Assembly: GCA_027482195.1 (NCBI GenBank)
Contig: JAIXWE010000056.1
Location: forward strand, 1 to 32,362
DNA from: Alphaproteobacteria bacterium
GTDB taxonomy: Bacteria; Pseudomonadota; Alphaproteobacteria; Micavibrionales; Micavibrionaceae
Direction: 5' to 3'
Length of the DNA stretch: 32,362 nucleotides
A program made the position numbers and the translations under genes. The notes beneath the pieces were generated by a model that ran no database searches, was not told the DNA's origin, and was given only the letters and a program-made list of their open reading frames with translations. Positions 17,792 to 25,319 of the stretch are shown one piece after another. Position 1 is the stretch's first letter; the number at the start of each line of letters is the position of its first letter.

Positions 17792-17822
17792 AAAAAAACC
17801 CCGCGATGTGCGGGGTTTTTTG
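17792..17822. terminator. Bidirectional terminator between lipoprotein gene and nrdA
   Basis: CCCCGC, loop GATGT, GCGGGG (17799-17815), preceded by seven A and followed by seven T. It therefore works as an intrinsic terminator on both strands, ending the lipoprotein gene (+) and nrdA (-), whose stops lie 17 and 16 nt away. Confidence 0.93.
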
Positions 17823-17837
17823 TGATTCAAATTTTGT

Positions 17838-19664
17838 TTACTGACACGCCAAACATTCTTCGTATTTTTTGGGCTCCTCTAATGTGAGCTGTTCGGCCGC
17901 GGCGATATCGCGTTTTGATTTCGCCCAAGATGCGGCGCTTTCCGCCCGTTGAATGGATTTGGAGCGGCAATAGTAAAGTGATTTCACACCCTTCTTCCAC
18001 GCATCAAAATGGATGCCGTGCAAATCTTTTTTATGCACGTTGGCGGGAATGAAGATGTTCAATGATTGCGCCTGGCACACAAACGGCGTGCGATCAGCCG
18101 CATGTTCAATCAACCAGCGTTGATCCATTTCAAACGCGGTTTTGAACACGTCTTTTTCATCTTGAGATAAGAAATCAAGATTTTGAACAGATCCCTCATC
18201 GGTGAAAATTGCCGACCACACATCTTCGGTGTTCATGCCCTTTTCATTCAATAATTTTTCAAGATAAGCATTTTTCACCGCGAATGAGCCCGACAAAGTT
18301 TTGTGGGTGTAAGCATTGGCGGCATTCGGCTCAATCCCCGGCGAGGCTCCGCCGCAAATGATGGAGATAGAGGCTGTGGGCGCAATCGCCATTTTGTTGG
18401 AAAAACGCTCCATGATTCCGTAATCGGCCGCATCGGGACACGCGCCGCGCTCATGCGCCAATTTGATGGACGCATCATCCGCTTGGCGTTTGATCAGTTG
18501 GAACATTTTGCGGTTCCATACTTTTGCCATCACCGATTCCATCGGAATCATTTTCGATTGCAAAAAGCTGTGAAAGCCCATCACGCCAAGACCCACCGAA
18601 CGCTCACGCATCGCGGCATATTTAGCACGCTTCATGGAATCGGGGGCTTTGTTGATGAAATCCGTCAACACGTTATCAAGGAAACGCATGACATCTTCGA
18701 TAAAGGTTGGGTGATCATGCCACTCATCAAATGTTTCCAAATTGACGGATGATAAACAGCACACCGCCGTGCGGTCATTGCCCAAATGGTCACGCCCCGT
18801 GGGCAAGGTGATTTCCGAACATAAATTCGACATCTTCACGTTCAACCCGGCCATTTTGTGATGCTCGGGGATCGCGTTATTGACGTGGTCAATATTGATG
18901 ATGTAAGGCTCGCCGGTTTCAATGCGGGCGGTCAAAAGACGGATCCACAATTCGCGCGCTTTGACACGGGCGATAATCGCTTTGTCTTTGGGGGAACGTA
19001 ACGCCCATTCTTCATCTTTCTCAACCGCATGCATAAACGCATCCGACACCAAAACACCATGGTGAAGGTTCAACGCTTTGCGGTTCGGATCTCCACCCGT
19101 TGGGCGGCGGATCTCGATAAACTCCTCAATCTCGGGGTGGTCGATAGGCAAATAAATGGCGGCCGATCCACGGCGCAAAGATCCTTGAGAGATCGCAAGG
19201 GTGAGGGAATCCATCACGCGAATGAACGGCACGATTCCCGATGTTTTGCCGTTACGGCCAACTTTTTCACCAATGGAACGCACATTGCCCCAATAAGATC
19301 CAATGCCGCCGCCCAAGGATGCCAACCACACATTTTCATTCCACAATGAGACAATGTCTTCGAGACTATCTTGCGTTTCATTCAAGAAACACGAAATCGG
19401 AAGGCCGCGCGTTGTCCCACCATTGGAGAGAATAGGGGTTGCGGGCATGAACCAAAGTTTCGAGATATAATCGTAAAGACGTTGCGCATGTGCGGAGTCA
19501 TCCCCGTAATACATGGCAACACGGGCGAACAAATCTTGCGGGCCTTCTTCGGGCAATAAATACCGGTCCACCAAGGTGGCAATGCCAAAGCTTGTGAGTT
19601 TGGAATCGCGCGCGCGATCAATTTGAACCCGGTTTCCGCGCTCCATTTGTGCGATATCGAACAT
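17838..19664 (-). CDS. nrdA: Ribonucleoside-diphosphate reductase alpha subunit (class Ia)
   Basis: Catalytic subunit of aerobic ribonucleotide reductase. I start at ATG 19664 (MFDIAQMERGN, 608 aa); AGGGAG lies upstream, while the track's longer start adds an unrelated Cys-rich stretch. Active-site features: GLPISCFL (redox Cys), KMSNLCSEITLP (N-x-C-x-E radical site), AVCCLSSVNL (second redox Cys), SLYYCRSKS (tyrosine pair of the radical path), and the C-terminal CLAC thiol pair. It lacks the N-terminal ATP-cone domain of E. coli NrdA (761 aa), so dATP feedback on activity is not encoded in this subunit. The specificity site should remain. It is convergent with the lipoprotein gene and shares its terminator. 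No NrdR box pair was found upstream. Confidence 0.96.
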   Translation of the reverse strand: MFDIAQMERGNRVQIDRARDSKLTSFGIATLVDRYLLPEEGPQDLFARVAMYYGDDSAHAQRLYDYISKLWFMPATPILSNGGTTRGLPISCFLNETQDSLEDIVSLWNENVWLASLGGGIGSYWGNVRSIGEKVGRNGKTSGIVPFIRVMDSLTLAISQGSLRRGSAAIYLPIDHPEIEEFIEIRRPTGGDPNRKALNLHHGVLVSDAFMHAVEKDEEWALRSPKDKAIIARVKARELWIRLLTARIETGEPYIINIDHVNNAIPEHHKMAGLNVKMSNLCSEITLPTGRDHLGNDRTAVCCLSSVNLETFDEWHDHPTFIEDVMRFLDNVLTDFINKAPDSMKRAKYAAMRERSVGLGVMGFHSFLQSKMIPMESVMAKVWNRKMFQLIKRQADDASIKLAHERGACPDAADYGIMERFSNKMAIAPTASISIICGGASPGIEPNAANAYTHKTLSGSFAVKNAYLEKLLNEKGMNTEDVWSAIFTDEGSVQNLDFLSQDEKDVFKTAFEMDQRWLIEHAADRTPFVCQAQSLNIFIPANVHKKDLHGIHFDAWKKGVKSLYYCRSKSIQRAESAASWAKSKRDIAAAEQLTLEEPKKYEECLACQ

Positions 19665-19951
19665 AGTCTCTCTCCCTAAAAAACAAGCGTCACACTTGCA
19701 AAGATGGTTACAAAATTGAAATAAAATAGGTTTTATCTGGAACTGAAAGCCGCGGAGGACCCACAACCTGTAGTCTAAGACACATCAATAACCTACTACA
19801 TCTCGTATGTTTGTTCAAAAAAAATGTCACGATTCTTTTTCGCCTGTAAAGCCTGTAAATGGATCAAGAGGGCGTTTTTTAGAGTGATATCAAGGGTTTA
19901 AAATTTTTGTGGGAATCGGGGACAACTTTAAAACGCACAAAAATTACAAAC

Positions 19952-19988
19952 TTGCGTCAAATGGTTATGGAGATAGTATTTGACGCAA
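19952..19988. repeat. Perfect 11-bp inverted repeat
   Basis: TTGCGTCAAAT (19952-19962) and ATTTGACGCAA (19978-19988) are exact complements with a 15-nt loop. The centre-to-centre distance of the arms is 26 bp. No T-run follows. It is either an RNA hairpin or a two-half-site operator. No known consensus is recognised. Confidence 0.75.
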
Positions 19989-20021
19989 TTCGGACAATTT
20001 TGGTCAAGTCTTTGAAATTCC

Positions 20022-20054
20022 ATGATTCGAGAATGATTCGGGTTTTGACCCGAA
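20022..20054. repeat. Direct repeat ATGATTCG plus 7-bp hairpin
   Basis: ATGATTCG occurs at 20022-20029 and again at 20033-20040, an 11-bp period. The second copy runs into a perfect hairpin TTCGGGT-TTTG-ACCCGAA (20037-20054). The same octamer also begins the pyk coding sequence at 20193, perhaps by chance. No T-run, so not a terminator. Confidence 0.55.
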
Positions 20055-20192
20055 CAGGTCATCCTAAAAATGCGGCATAAAGGCTGGAGATATGCGCGTG
20101 CGAAAGAATATTCCCGCGCGGATTAAACTCTATCATCTTCTTCAATCTATGCTAAAACACCGTTTTTACACGATAAAATCAAAGGTTATAAA

Positions 20193-21611
20193 ATGATTCG
20201 CGCCCGCCAGACAAAAATTGTTGCCACACTTGGCCCTGCTTCCTCAACCCCTGAGATGATCCGCAAATTATTCATGGCGGGTGTTGATATATTCCGTCTG
20301 AATTTCTCGCACGGCACGCACGAAGATCATAAATCCCGCCTTCAGATTATCCGCGATTTGGAAAAAGAATTCGCACGCCCCATCGGCATTATCGCCGATT
20401 TGCAAGGCCCGAAATTGCGTGTCGGAAAATTTGCCGATGGAAAAATTGATTTAAAGCCAGGCCAAGAAATTATCCTCGATCTTGATCCTGCATTGGGTGA
20501 TGAGAAACGTGTGAATTTGCCGCATCCGGAAGTGATTAACACCATGCCGGTTGGGTCGTTTATTTTGCTCGATGACGGCAAGGTGCGCATGGAAATTGTC
20601 GGGCGGGGTGATGGATTCTTGAAAGGCAAAATTATCTCGGGGCGCACATTGTCCAATAACAAAGGCTTTAACGTGCCGGGTGTGGTGTTGCCCATCTCGG
20701 CACTCACGGAAAAAGATCGTGTTGATTTGGTTGCGGCATTAGAGATGGGTGTTGATTGGATTGCGCAATCTTTCGTGCAAAAACCCGAAGACGTGGCGGA
20801 GGCAAAAGAATTAATCGCGGGGCGCGCGGCCTTGATGATCAAGGTTGAAAAACCATCGGCGTTGGAACATCTCGATGGCATGTTGGCTTTGTGTGATGGG
20901 GTGATGCTGGCGCGTGGAGATTTGGGTGTTGAAATTCCGGCCGAAGATGTGCCGGTTGTGCAAAAACAAGTGGTGCGCAAAGTGCGCCATGCGGGCAAAC
21001 CCATTGTCGTGGCCACTCAAATGTTGGAATCGATGATTGAAAATCCGTCGCCTACGCGCGCCGAAGCATCCGACGTGGCAACGGCCGTGTTTGACGGCAC
21101 TGACGCCGTGATGTTATCCGCCGAAACAGCCGCCGGAAATTATCCGTTAGAGGCGGTGGCGATCATGGACCGTATTTGCCAACGTGTGGAAAAAGATCCG
21201 CATTACAGATCCTTGATCGACGCCGATCACCCTGATGCGCGCCGTCATGATGCATCCGATGCGATCACCATCGCGGCCGATCAGGTGGCGCATGATTTGA
21301 ACGCCGCGTGCATTACCACCTACACCACATCCGGATCAACGGCGTTGCGCGCCGTGCGCCAACGTCCCGCCATGCGGATTTTGGTGCTCACACAAAATCT
21401 GTCCACCGCGCGCCGCTTGGCGGTGTCATATGGTGTGCATGCGGTTGAGGTGGCTGAGGTTGAAACCTTTGCCGAGGCGGTGGTTTTGGCGCGCCAAACG
21501 GTGAAAGACCAAGGCCTTGCGAAAGCCGGCCAACGTTTTGTCATGACGGCGGGTGTGCCCTTCGGCACACCGGGTTCCACCAATATTTTGCGTGTTGCCG
21601 AAGTCGAATAA
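20193..21611 (+). CDS. pyk: Pyruvate kinase
   Basis: Last step of glycolysis: phosphoenolpyruvate plus ADP to pyruvate plus ATP, needing Mg and K ions. 472 aa, normal. N-terminal TKIVATLGPASSTPEMIRKL and FRLNFSHGTHEDH are the family start. IADLQGPKLRVG follows. The pyruvate kinase signature is MIKVEKPSALEHLDGM with the catalytic Lys and metal-binding Glu. MLARGDLGVEIP, QMLESMIENPSPTRAEASDVATA and DAVMLSAETAAGNYP are all intact. The C-terminal domain is complete. AAAGG is 7 nt before the ATG. It stands alone on this strand, after a long non-coding region and before a separate operon. Confidence 0.97.
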   Translation: MIRARQTKIVATLGPASSTPEMIRKLFMAGVDIFRLNFSHGTHEDHKSRLQIIRDLEKEFARPIGIIADLQGPKLRVGKFADGKIDLKPGQEIILDLDPALGDEKRVNLPHPEVINTMPVGSFILLDDGKVRMEIVGRGDGFLKGKIISGRTLSNNKGFNVPGVVLPISALTEKDRVDLVAALEMGVDWIAQSFVQKPEDVAEAKELIAGRAALMIKVEKPSALEHLDGMLALCDGVMLARGDLGVEIPAEDVPVVQKQVVRKVRHAGKPIVVATQMLESMIENPSPTRAEASDVATAVFDGTDAVMLSAETAAGNYPLEAVAIMDRICQRVEKDPHYRSLIDADHPDARRHDASDAITIAADQVAHDLNAACITTYTTSGSTALRAVRQRPAMRILVLTQNLSTARRLAVSYGVHAVEVAEVETFAEAVVLARQTVKDQGLAKAGQRFVMTAGVPFGTPGSTNILRVAEVE

Positions 21612-21615
21612 TTTA

Positions 21616-21644
21616 TTGACATAACAATTAAATAAGGCTAAATA
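21616..21644 (+). promoter_or_regulatory. Candidate promoter downstream of pyk
   Basis: TTGACA (21616-21621), 17-nt spacer, TAAATA (21639-21644). The -35 is perfect and the -10 weak. It would start transcription near 21651, ahead of the 46-aa ORF and the 274-aa gene. Confidence 0.45.
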
Positions 21645-21690
21645 GAAGGCTGTCGTAAAGCCGCTAGAGTGCTGGCGGGTTTGGGTATGT

Positions 21691-21831
21691 ATGTTTTTTG
21701 AGTATCTGCTGCGTAAGAGGATCAAGGTGGTTGCGTTTTACGGTTTAGGGGAAAAAGTACAAAAGCATTACGGCGCACCGGCCGCCCGTTTGCTTGGGCG
21801 GTTAAACCGCGAAGGGATGATGAGCTTATGA
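21691..21831 (+). CDS. Candidate 46-aa small protein, coupled to the next gene
   Basis: Too short for the ORF track. The ATG at 21691 opens a 46-codon frame beginning MFFEYLLRKRIKVV and ending NREGMMSL, whose TGA overlaps the ATG of the next gene by 4 nt (ATGA). The composition is basic and amphipathic (Arg/Lys/Leu/Gly; VQKHYGAPAARLLGRLNR). Codon use looks like that of the neighbours. The ribosome site is weak (a GGCGGG-like run upstream). The overlap with a downstream gene and the preceding promoter favour a real gene, but a leader or chance frame cannot be excluded. Confidence 0.45.
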   Translation: MFFEYLLRKRIKVVAFYGLGEKVQKHYGAPAARLLGRLNREGMMSL

Positions 21832-22652
21832 GATATTTTCCATCCCTGATGAAAAAATCCCAACCTCTTTTTAAGGCGATGGGGCTTGCCGTGCCTGAGC
21901 CAAAGGATTTCGTGCACGGCAGTCACCTTTTGCTTTTTGTGGATGCGTTCGGAATATGTATCCGCATGGGCGAGGCGCGTAAACTTCCCTATCACGACCG
22001 GGTCTTGGAGCCTTTGAAAACAGTTTCTTTGGGCGGCAAAATGGTTTTTGAAATTCTGCCCATCATTCGTCATTATACACTTGAAGGGGAAGAGCCCGAA
22101 AATCTTTTTCGTTCCGGCCGTGCGGCGCAGTTTTTGCGGCGTGAATTTGCGCGCGAAGGTTTGGATTTCACCGACCCGTTCAACCGCAATATCGGCCTCA
22201 TCCCTTTTCATGATCGCGGAGTTGCGCGCCAGATTTTAGTGGTGCTGGATCGCGGAAATGATTGCATTCTTCCGATTTCAAAGTCAGGAAAAAAACCTTT
22301 ATTCACCAATTTTTTGATTCGTGAAGACGAGGATATGGAGAGCTTACAGCGCTTACGCGAAATTTTTCACCGCAATAAAAACAAGCCCGCACCATCCCCG
22401 CATTTCACCCAATTAAAAGCCTATGAAGATTTGCGCGATGTCATCACCCGCACATGGGGTGAGGGGGAAACACTCCCATCCCCCGATTTTGTCAAAGAAT
22501 TTTGGCCGGCCTGTTTAAAGGCTATGGAAGAAGGCCGTTTGGCACGCATTGCCGATCAACCCGCGCCAAATTATGAATTGATGGATTGTTTTGATGTGCG
22601 TGTGGCGGCATCAAATTACACCGAAACACTGCTCACCCATCTGCGGCCTTGA
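21828..22652 (+). CDS. Hypothetical protein (274 aa)
   Basis: Not recognised. Soluble, no signal peptide or membrane segment, mixed alpha/beta. Visible points: an N-terminal segment (residues 30-50, HGSHLLLFVDAFGICIRMGE), FEILPIIRHYTLEGEEPENL, a region IGLIPFHDRGVARQILVVLDRGNDC, and a helical C-terminal third. The wording 'HDRGVARQILVVLDRG' could suggest a kinase-like or ligand-binding pocket but does not match a family I know. AAGGGA is upstream. It overlaps the 46-aa ORF by 4 nt and is convergent with the protease gene after 6 nt. Clearly coding by composition. Confidence 0.75.
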   Translation: MRYFPSLMKKSQPLFKAMGLAVPEPKDFVHGSHLLLFVDAFGICIRMGEARKLPYHDRVLEPLKTVSLGGKMVFEILPIIRHYTLEGEEPENLFRSGRAAQFLRREFAREGLDFTDPFNRNIGLIPFHDRGVARQILVVLDRGNDCILPISKSGKKPLFTNFLIREDEDMESLQRLREIFHRNKNKPAPSPHFTQLKAYEDLRDVITRTWGEGETLPSPDFVKEFWPACLKAMEEGRLARIADQPAPNYELMDCFDVRVAASNYTETLLTHLRP

Positions 22653-22658
22653 AATTTT

Positions 22659-23648
22659 TTAGCGCGATGCGATGACGGTCGCGGGGCGTGGGGCTGTGTG
22701 CAACCACCATGAATTTGCATTGATGGAAAAGATCGGGCGGTAATGATCGACATCATTCGCATTCGTCATGCGCTTAATTTGATTGTCGAGCAACATCGGC
22801 CCGGATTCGGTGTACACAATCAATACCGCATGCGGAATATTTTTTTGCAAATCTTTGACAATGGATACACGCATGCGGCTGTCGGGCACACCCAACGCGC
22901 GCAGCAATGAATATTTGGCAATGGCGTAATCTTCGCAATCACCGCCGCGCGTGAAAAATTCCATCGGCGTGGCCCAATAATCGGAGCGGCCATAATTATC
23001 ACTGTCTTCAATGTAACGGATATTATTGGCGAAATTATTGACTTCGAGCGCCATCACTTCCAAGGGTTTTCCTTGTAAGTGATAAATTTCATCTTTCCAA
23101 CTTGCGGCCGCTTTTTGAAAGCTGGGTGCGCGCGCCTCTTGGGAAAAACGCGCAAACATACCGTTCCATTTGGTGAAGGCGGATAAATCTTTCGAACGGC
23201 GCTCACCGCTGTTCCACAAGGTGGGGTATTGGCTTAAGCCGCTTACCGGTGCGGCCGATGCAAGCACAAGGGTTGCGGGCACATCGCGCCCACTATTCGC
23301 ATGGGCTTGTGTGGTTGGGAAACTTAAAAGAACGATCAACGCGGATAAACATGCGGCGACACCGCGCAACGCCCATTGGCTGAAAATCGCGGTATAGATG
23401 GCGGAACGTGTCACCGTGCCTTGCTGTACTAAAACGTGGCCCAAAGGTTGGGGATTTGACTTTTGAAGATGCAAGGCCTCGCGCAATTGCGCCGGGGTGA
23501 TGCGGCGTTGTTGCACCAAAATCTCGCCCAAACGATTACGTTCAAGCCGCGCGGATAATACTTTTAAAGATACAGTCGGTTTCATCATCGAATCACGCAC
23601 GTTTGGTCTCTTTGCCTTTCCTTTATTAAACAGCGGAAAGATTGACAA
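22659..23648 (-). CDS. BTLCP transglutaminase-like cysteine protease with N-terminal MshEN-like domain
   Basis: A periplasmic cysteine protease of the BTLCP family (PF06035; LapG is the known member, cutting surface adhesins). The triad is Cys238 in GGDCEDYAIAKY, His273 in IPHAVLIV and Asp288 in MLLDNQ. Unusually, residues 39-91 form two 24-residue motifs with a 5-residue spacer, RLGEILVQQRRIT... and PLGHVLVQQGTVT..., each ending in Gln. This is the layout of MshEN (T2SSE_N) domains, which bind c-di-GMP. A membrane segment (95-110) follows, with AHA at 115-117 as a possible signal-peptidase site. Each motif departs from consensus at one place (Arg for Gly in the first, Pro for the initial Arg in the second). 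The start could be 23648 or Met 21/22; ribosome sites are weak. Divergent from hldE. Confidence 0.85.
   Translation of the reverse strand: MSIFPLFNKGKAKRPNVRDSMMKPTVSLKVLSARLERNRLGEILVQQRRITPAQLREALHLQKSNPQPLGHVLVQQGTVTRSAIYTAIFSQWALRGVAACLSALIVLLSFPTTQAHANSGRDVPATLVLASAAPVSGLSQYPTLWNSGERRSKDLSAFTKWNGMFARFSQEARAPSFQKAAASWKDEIYHLQGKPLEVMALEVNNFANNIRYIEDSDNYGRSDYWATPMEFFTRGGDCEDYAIAKYSLLRALGVPDSRMRVSIVKDLQKNIPHAVLIVYTESGPMLLDNQIKRMTNANDVDHYRPIFSINANSWWLHTAPRPATVIASR
23376..23534 (-). other. MshEN-like double motif inside the BTLCP protein
   Basis: Coding segment for residues 39-91 of the protease. Two 24-residue repeats, R/P-LG-x-x-L-V-x-x..., ending in Q, separated by KSNPQ. The spacing matches the tandem motif I/motif II arrangement of MshEN c-di-GMP receptors. 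The domain call rests on spacing and the L, G, L/V, Q positions that I can see; a profile search would settle it. Confidence 0.7.
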
Positions 23649-23708
23649 AGATTAAACATTAGTAACAATGTGATCTAATTTCCCGTTTTAAGGGCTTTTA
23701 GGTGTTCC

Positions 23709-25244
23709 ATGGATAAGAAAAATTTGCGCTCCCTTGTCAAAGACGCGCCCATTTTGGTGGTGGGCGATGTCATGCTGGATCAATATGTGTATGGCGATGT
23801 GACGCGCATCTCACCCGAAAGCCCGGTGCCGGTTTTATCCATCACACGTCACACACATATGTTGGGCGGTGCGGGCAATGTGATTGCCAATCTTCACGGC
23901 TTGGGCGCGCGCCCGGTTTTATTAAGTGTGGTGGGTGATGATCCTTCGGCCAATCTTGTACGCGGCTTACTGCAAAACCAAAATTGTGACCCGCACCATC
24001 TTGTGGTTGATAAGGCGCGCCCAACACCGATCAAAACCCGTTACGTTGCGCAAAACCAACAATTGCTCCGCGCGGATTTGGAACAAGCCCATAATCTGGG
24101 TGCGGATATTGAACACGATATGATTGCCCGTGCGCAAGATTTGATCCCGACCATGCGCGCCGTGATTTTATCCGACTACGGCAAGGGGTGTTTGACCCAA
24201 CCCGTGATCGCGGCGGTGATTGCGGCGGCAAAAGCACATAAGATTCCCGTTCTGGTTGACCCGAAAGGCGATGATTACCGCATCTATGCGGGGGCGGATA
24301 TTGTCACGCCAAACCGTAAGGAACTTGCGGCCGCAACCCAAAATCACGCCACAATCGAAGATGCGGATGTGGTGGCCGCGTGTGAAAAATTAATGACACA
24401 GGCGGGTATTGGGTGCGTGGTGGCCACCCGCTCCGAAGCGGGAATGACGGTTGTGCCGGGTGTGGGGAAAAAACCAATTCATTTGCGCGCAAAAGCATTG
24501 GAAGTTTTTGATGTCTCCGGTGCGGGGGATACGGTGATTGCCACCATTGCGGCTTCGGTCGCGGTTGGGTTTGATGTGGTTACGGCCGCGCAAATTGCCA
24601 ATGTGGCGGGCGGAATTGTTGTGGCAAAAATTGGCACGGCGTCCATCAAAATCGCGGAGCTTGAAACCGCATTGGCGCAAGGTGATGATGACGAAATTTC
24701 GGCCGCCTCACGCCCTGATCCATCCCCCCTTCACACCCATCTTCAAGCTTTGGTGATCAGAGATTGGGGTGATGCCCGCGAACAGATTGACCGTTGGCGC
24801 GCGCGGGGTTTGAAAGTGGGATTCACAAACGGATGTTTTGACATTCTTCACGCGGGTCATGTGAATTATTTGAACGGGGCGCGCATGCGTTGCGACCGTT
24901 TGGTGGTGGGGCTTAATCACGATATTTCGGTGAAGCTCCTTAAAGGGCCTGAGCGGCCGATTAACCCAGAGGATATTCGCGCCACCGTCATTGGCGGTTT
25001 GGGGTCGGTTGATTTGGTCGTGTTTTTTGGGGCGAAAAATGCGGGCGATGACAACACCGCCACCGATTTAATTCGCACCCTTCAACCCGATATTTATTTC
25101 AAAGGGGCGGATTACACGATTGACCAAATTCCCGAAGCAAAAATTGTTCAATCTTATGGCGGGCAAGTGGAACTTGTGCCTTTAACTCAAGGCTTAAGCA
25201 CCACCACCACCTTGGCCAAAATTAAAAAAGCCGGAGCGGCGTAA
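23709..25244 (+). CDS. hldE: Bifunctional heptose-7-phosphate kinase / heptose-1-phosphate adenylyltransferase
   Basis: Makes ADP-heptose for the inner core of LPS. 511 aa in two domains. Residues 1 to about 330 are a ribokinase-type (PfkB) heptose-7-phosphate kinase: ILVVGDVMLDQYVYGDV, RISPESPVPVL, MLGGAGNVIANL, and the catalytic VFDVSGAGDTVIATIAAS. Residues about 355-511 are a cytidylyltransferase-like domain: VGFTNGCFDILHAGHVNYL (HxGH nucleotide-binding motif) and YFKGADYT. Fusion of the two is the E. coli-type HldE (RfaE) form. AGGTG lies before the ATG. It is divergent from the BTLCP protease with 60 nt between. Other heptose genes (gmhA, gmhB, hldD) are not in the window. Confidence 0.96.
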   Translation: MDKKNLRSLVKDAPILVVGDVMLDQYVYGDVTRISPESPVPVLSITRHTHMLGGAGNVIANLHGLGARPVLLSVVGDDPSANLVRGLLQNQNCDPHHLVVDKARPTPIKTRYVAQNQQLLRADLEQAHNLGADIEHDMIARAQDLIPTMRAVILSDYGKGCLTQPVIAAVIAAAKAHKIPVLVDPKGDDYRIYAGADIVTPNRKELAAATQNHATIEDADVVAACEKLMTQAGIGCVVATRSEAGMTVVPGVGKKPIHLRAKALEVFDVSGAGDTVIATIAASVAVGFDVVTAAQIANVAGGIVVAKIGTASIKIAELETALAQGDDDEISAASRPDPSPLHTHLQALVIRDWGDAREQIDRWRARGLKVGFTNGCFDILHAGHVNYLNGARMRCDRLVVGLNHDISVKLLKGPERPINPEDIRATVIGGLGSVDLVVFFGAKNAGDDNTATDLIRTLQPDIYFKGADYTIDQIPEAKIVQSYGGQVELVPLTQGLSTTTTLAKIKKAGAA

Positions 25245-25319
25245 TTTTTCTTGTATTATGGATTTTTTATTTGCTATAAACACTCATCTCAAAAGATTGA
25301 GTGAAGAAAGAAACTGCGT

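Larger units (their letters stand above)
19665..20192. other. 528-nt non-coding region between nrdA and pyk
   Basis: No ORF longer than 60 aa outside extensions of nrdA. The nrdA-side half may hold the nrdA promoter (minus strand TTGAAC, 17-nt spacer, TAGGTT near 19794-19822; weak). The middle has a perfect 11-bp inverted repeat and a 7-bp hairpin, listed separately. The last 100 nt are the pyk leader and promoter, where I could not pick a convincing -35/-10 pair. A small RNA gene is possible but not shown. Confidence 0.5.

Noticed and set aside
19740-19830. NrdR boxes upstream of nrdA
   Set aside because: Best candidate (ACTACATCTCGTATGT) matches the consensus at only about 10 of 16 positions and has no partner at 31-32 bp.
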